A DNA stretch of 64,000 bases from Mycolicibacterium celeriflavum. GTDB taxonomy: Bacteria > Actinomycetota > Actinomycetes > Mycobacteriales > Mycobacteriaceae. Below are positions 62,932 to 64,000 of this stretch, one piece after another. A model generated the notes under the pieces. That model saw only the letters and a list, made by a program, of their open reading frames with translations. It did no database searches and was not told the origin of the DNA. The DNA lies in the NCBI RefSeq assembly GCF_010731795.1, contig NZ_AP022591.1:744001-808000 (forward strand). The letters run 5' to 3'. The stretch's first letter is position 1, and every line of letters starts with the position of its first letter. The translations under genes were made by a program, and so were the position numbers.

Positions 62932-63764
62932 GCGGCGGCCTCCAGCCAATGTTCGGGGATCTCGGTCTGAATGACGTCGTCGCCGGTGCCGGTGTAGCCG
63001 TGCCACAACTCCGACATGGTGAACCGCACGACGTAGAACCATTCCGGTTTGGCCGGCCGGTCCCAGGTCTCGTCTTCGGCCGCCGGACTCTCATAGGCGA
63101 CGGTCGCGATCTCGCCTCTGGCGCCGCGCACGTATTCCGGAGTGCGGGTGTAGAAGATCACCGGCAGCTCGCGCACGACGACCGCGTCGCCGACCTTGAA
63201 TTTCGGCTCGCCGGCCTGGCCGGCATAGACCTGCGGGTCGCCTTTGCCCACGGCGTGCTTGTGATGGGCATTGCGCTTGACCTGCGCCCCATCACCTTCG
63301 GACTTAGGCCTGGCTTCCAGCGTCTTTCCGGCCAGGCCGCCCTCGTAGCGTGCCTTGACCTCTGCCATCCGCTCGCTCAACTCGGTCAGCCCGATGTGAT
63401 GCTTTTCGACGAGCACCCGCGCGACGGCCAACAGCCAGCGGCCGTAGTACGGCAGACCCAGGTATTCGGCCCTGCCCACATCGACGTTGCCGATCCGGCG
63501 GCGTTCCTCCGAGAGCCAGATGCCGCGCCAGGCAAGGACCTCGCAGATCACATACGTCATGTGCTCCCAGAGTTCGTACTGCTTGTTCTCGTACTTCATC
63601 GGCGCATCCGGCTCGCCGCCGACGTCATGAACGGGTTTGAGGTACGCGGTGATCCGGTGGTGATCAAGGAGATCCGGGGTGGGCGCATCCGGCAGTTCGG
63701 GATAGGCCGATTTCAGCCGGGCCACCAGATCGAGTTGAGCTGCACGCTCGGCCGCCGTGCTCAT
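62928..63764 (-). CDS. Nitrile hydratase/thiocyanate hydrolase-like beta subunit
   Basis: A 278-residue subunit. The N-terminal helical part has LLDHHRITAYLKPVHDVGG, EHMTYVICEVLAWRG and GLPYYGRWLLAVARVLVEK; the C-terminal SH3-like barrel has FKVGDAVVVRELPVIFYTRTPEYVRG (about 190-215) and WFYVVRFTMSELW. It supplies arginines that contact the metal claw in the alpha subunit. First gene of the three-gene operon; ATG 63764. The 236-bp upstream stretch to the window end holds no gene I can support. Confidence 0.85.
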   Translation of the reverse strand: MSTAAERAAQLDLVARLKSAYPELPDAPTPDLLDHHRITAYLKPVHDVGGEPDAPMKYENKQYELWEHMTYVICEVLAWRGIWLSEERRRIGNVDVGRAEYLGLPYYGRWLLAVARVLVEKHHIGLTELSERMAEVKARYEGGLAGKTLEARPKSEGDGAQVKRNAHHKHAVGKGDPQVYAGQAGEPKFKVGDAVVVRELPVIFYTRTPEYVRGARGEIATVAYESPAAEDETWDRPAKPEWFYVVRFTMSELWHGYTGTGDDVIQTEIPEHWLEAAA

Positions 63765-64000
63765 GACGATTCCCTTCGTTGCCGCGGCCGGCCATCGGAG
63801 GCGATCGCGGACGCGCTCGGTACTTCTCGTGAGACGTCAGCTGACTTTATCCGCGGACCCGCGTAATCGCAGGCGATTCGGTCGAGGATCGGATTCGGTG
63901 GTTGCCGGCAGCTTTGGCCTGTGCCACACGATATTTGACACACCGCAGCTGCCGGGCGCCCGGCGACGCGTGGAATCAACCCGGATACGCCGGCGCAAAC

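Noticed and set aside
63761..63979. Short minus-strand frame upstream of the beta-subunit gene
   Set aside because: No ribosome site, no recognisable features, and it simply abuts the beta start; treated as leader/promoter DNA.

Overview
The window is high-GC chromosomal DNA that I read as a rapidly growing mycobacterium (Mycobacterium/Mycolicibacterium). The lineage evidence is a mycolic-acid cyclopropane synthase/methyltransferase family gene, an LpqH-type 19 kDa lipoprotein, CYP125 and CYP124 cytochromes P450, a PimC-like mannosyltransferase, an LdtA-type L,D-transpeptidase, and a bfrA - MFS exporter - glnA3 order like that remembered from M. tuberculosis Rv1876-Rv1878. I see no tRNA, rRNA, CRISPR, transposase or integrase. 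Genes are densely packed and no gap exceeds 300 bp. Homology statements come from recognising families by eye, with no database search.

Layout. 1-7183 (minus) is one giant open gene that runs off the left edge: a BTAD/SARP-type regulator with a class III adenylyl cyclase domain, a STAND-like AAA ATPase, a TPR-like region and a long tail of tandem NTF2/SnoaL-like domains. The tail repeats with an exact 810-bp (270-residue) period. 7244-15423 holds a phosphodiesterase, an NlpC/P60-like hydrolase behind a perfect CRP (cAMP receptor) palindrome, YaaA, an MpaB-type oxygenase, an acyl-CoA ligase and an alpha/beta hydrolase. 15455-18567 (minus) holds a 2OG-Fe oxygenase, CinA and a steroid-dehydrogenase-like SDR.

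18600-22231 is a catabolic block with two perfect KstR-type operators (cholesterol regulon): SDR, DapB-fold dehydrogenase, HAD phosphatase, VOC protein and nitronate monooxygenase. 22348-27951 holds a TetR/molybdopterin-oxidoreductase operon, a TetR/DUF2867 divergon and a secreted proline-rich protein with an RpfA-like C-terminal motif. 28202-29446 is CYP125. 29447-33717 holds an XRE regulator, LpqH, a FadR-type regulator coupled to a fatty-acid/sterol hydroxylase, and an L,D-transpeptidase. 33955-44085 holds a DUF7159 protein, a POT peptide transporter, a threonine-dehydratase-like enzyme, a TetR/hydrolase pair, a sugar-porter MFS and the mycolate methyltransferase. 44107-54441 holds an esterase, CYP124, an Rv2629-like protein, a PimC-like glycosyltransferase, a Tat-type dienelactone hydrolase and a D-aminoacylase-like amidohydrolase. 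54543-60262 is the glnA3/AhpD-like/EmrB/bfrA block with a third KstR-type operator and an IdeR-type iron box; a divergent operon there pairs an unknown protein with Bfd. 60270-63764 (minus) ends with enoyl-CoA hydratase, an EthD-domain protein and a three-gene nitrile-hydratase/thiocyanate-hydrolase-like operon.

Working together: the SDR, DapB-like protein, nitronate monooxygenase, AhpD-like protein and CYP125 look like accessory steroid or branched-lipid catabolism, tied by KstR-type sites. The cyclase fusion and the CRP site suggest cAMP signalling. BfrA, the iron box and Bfd form an iron-storage and release module.
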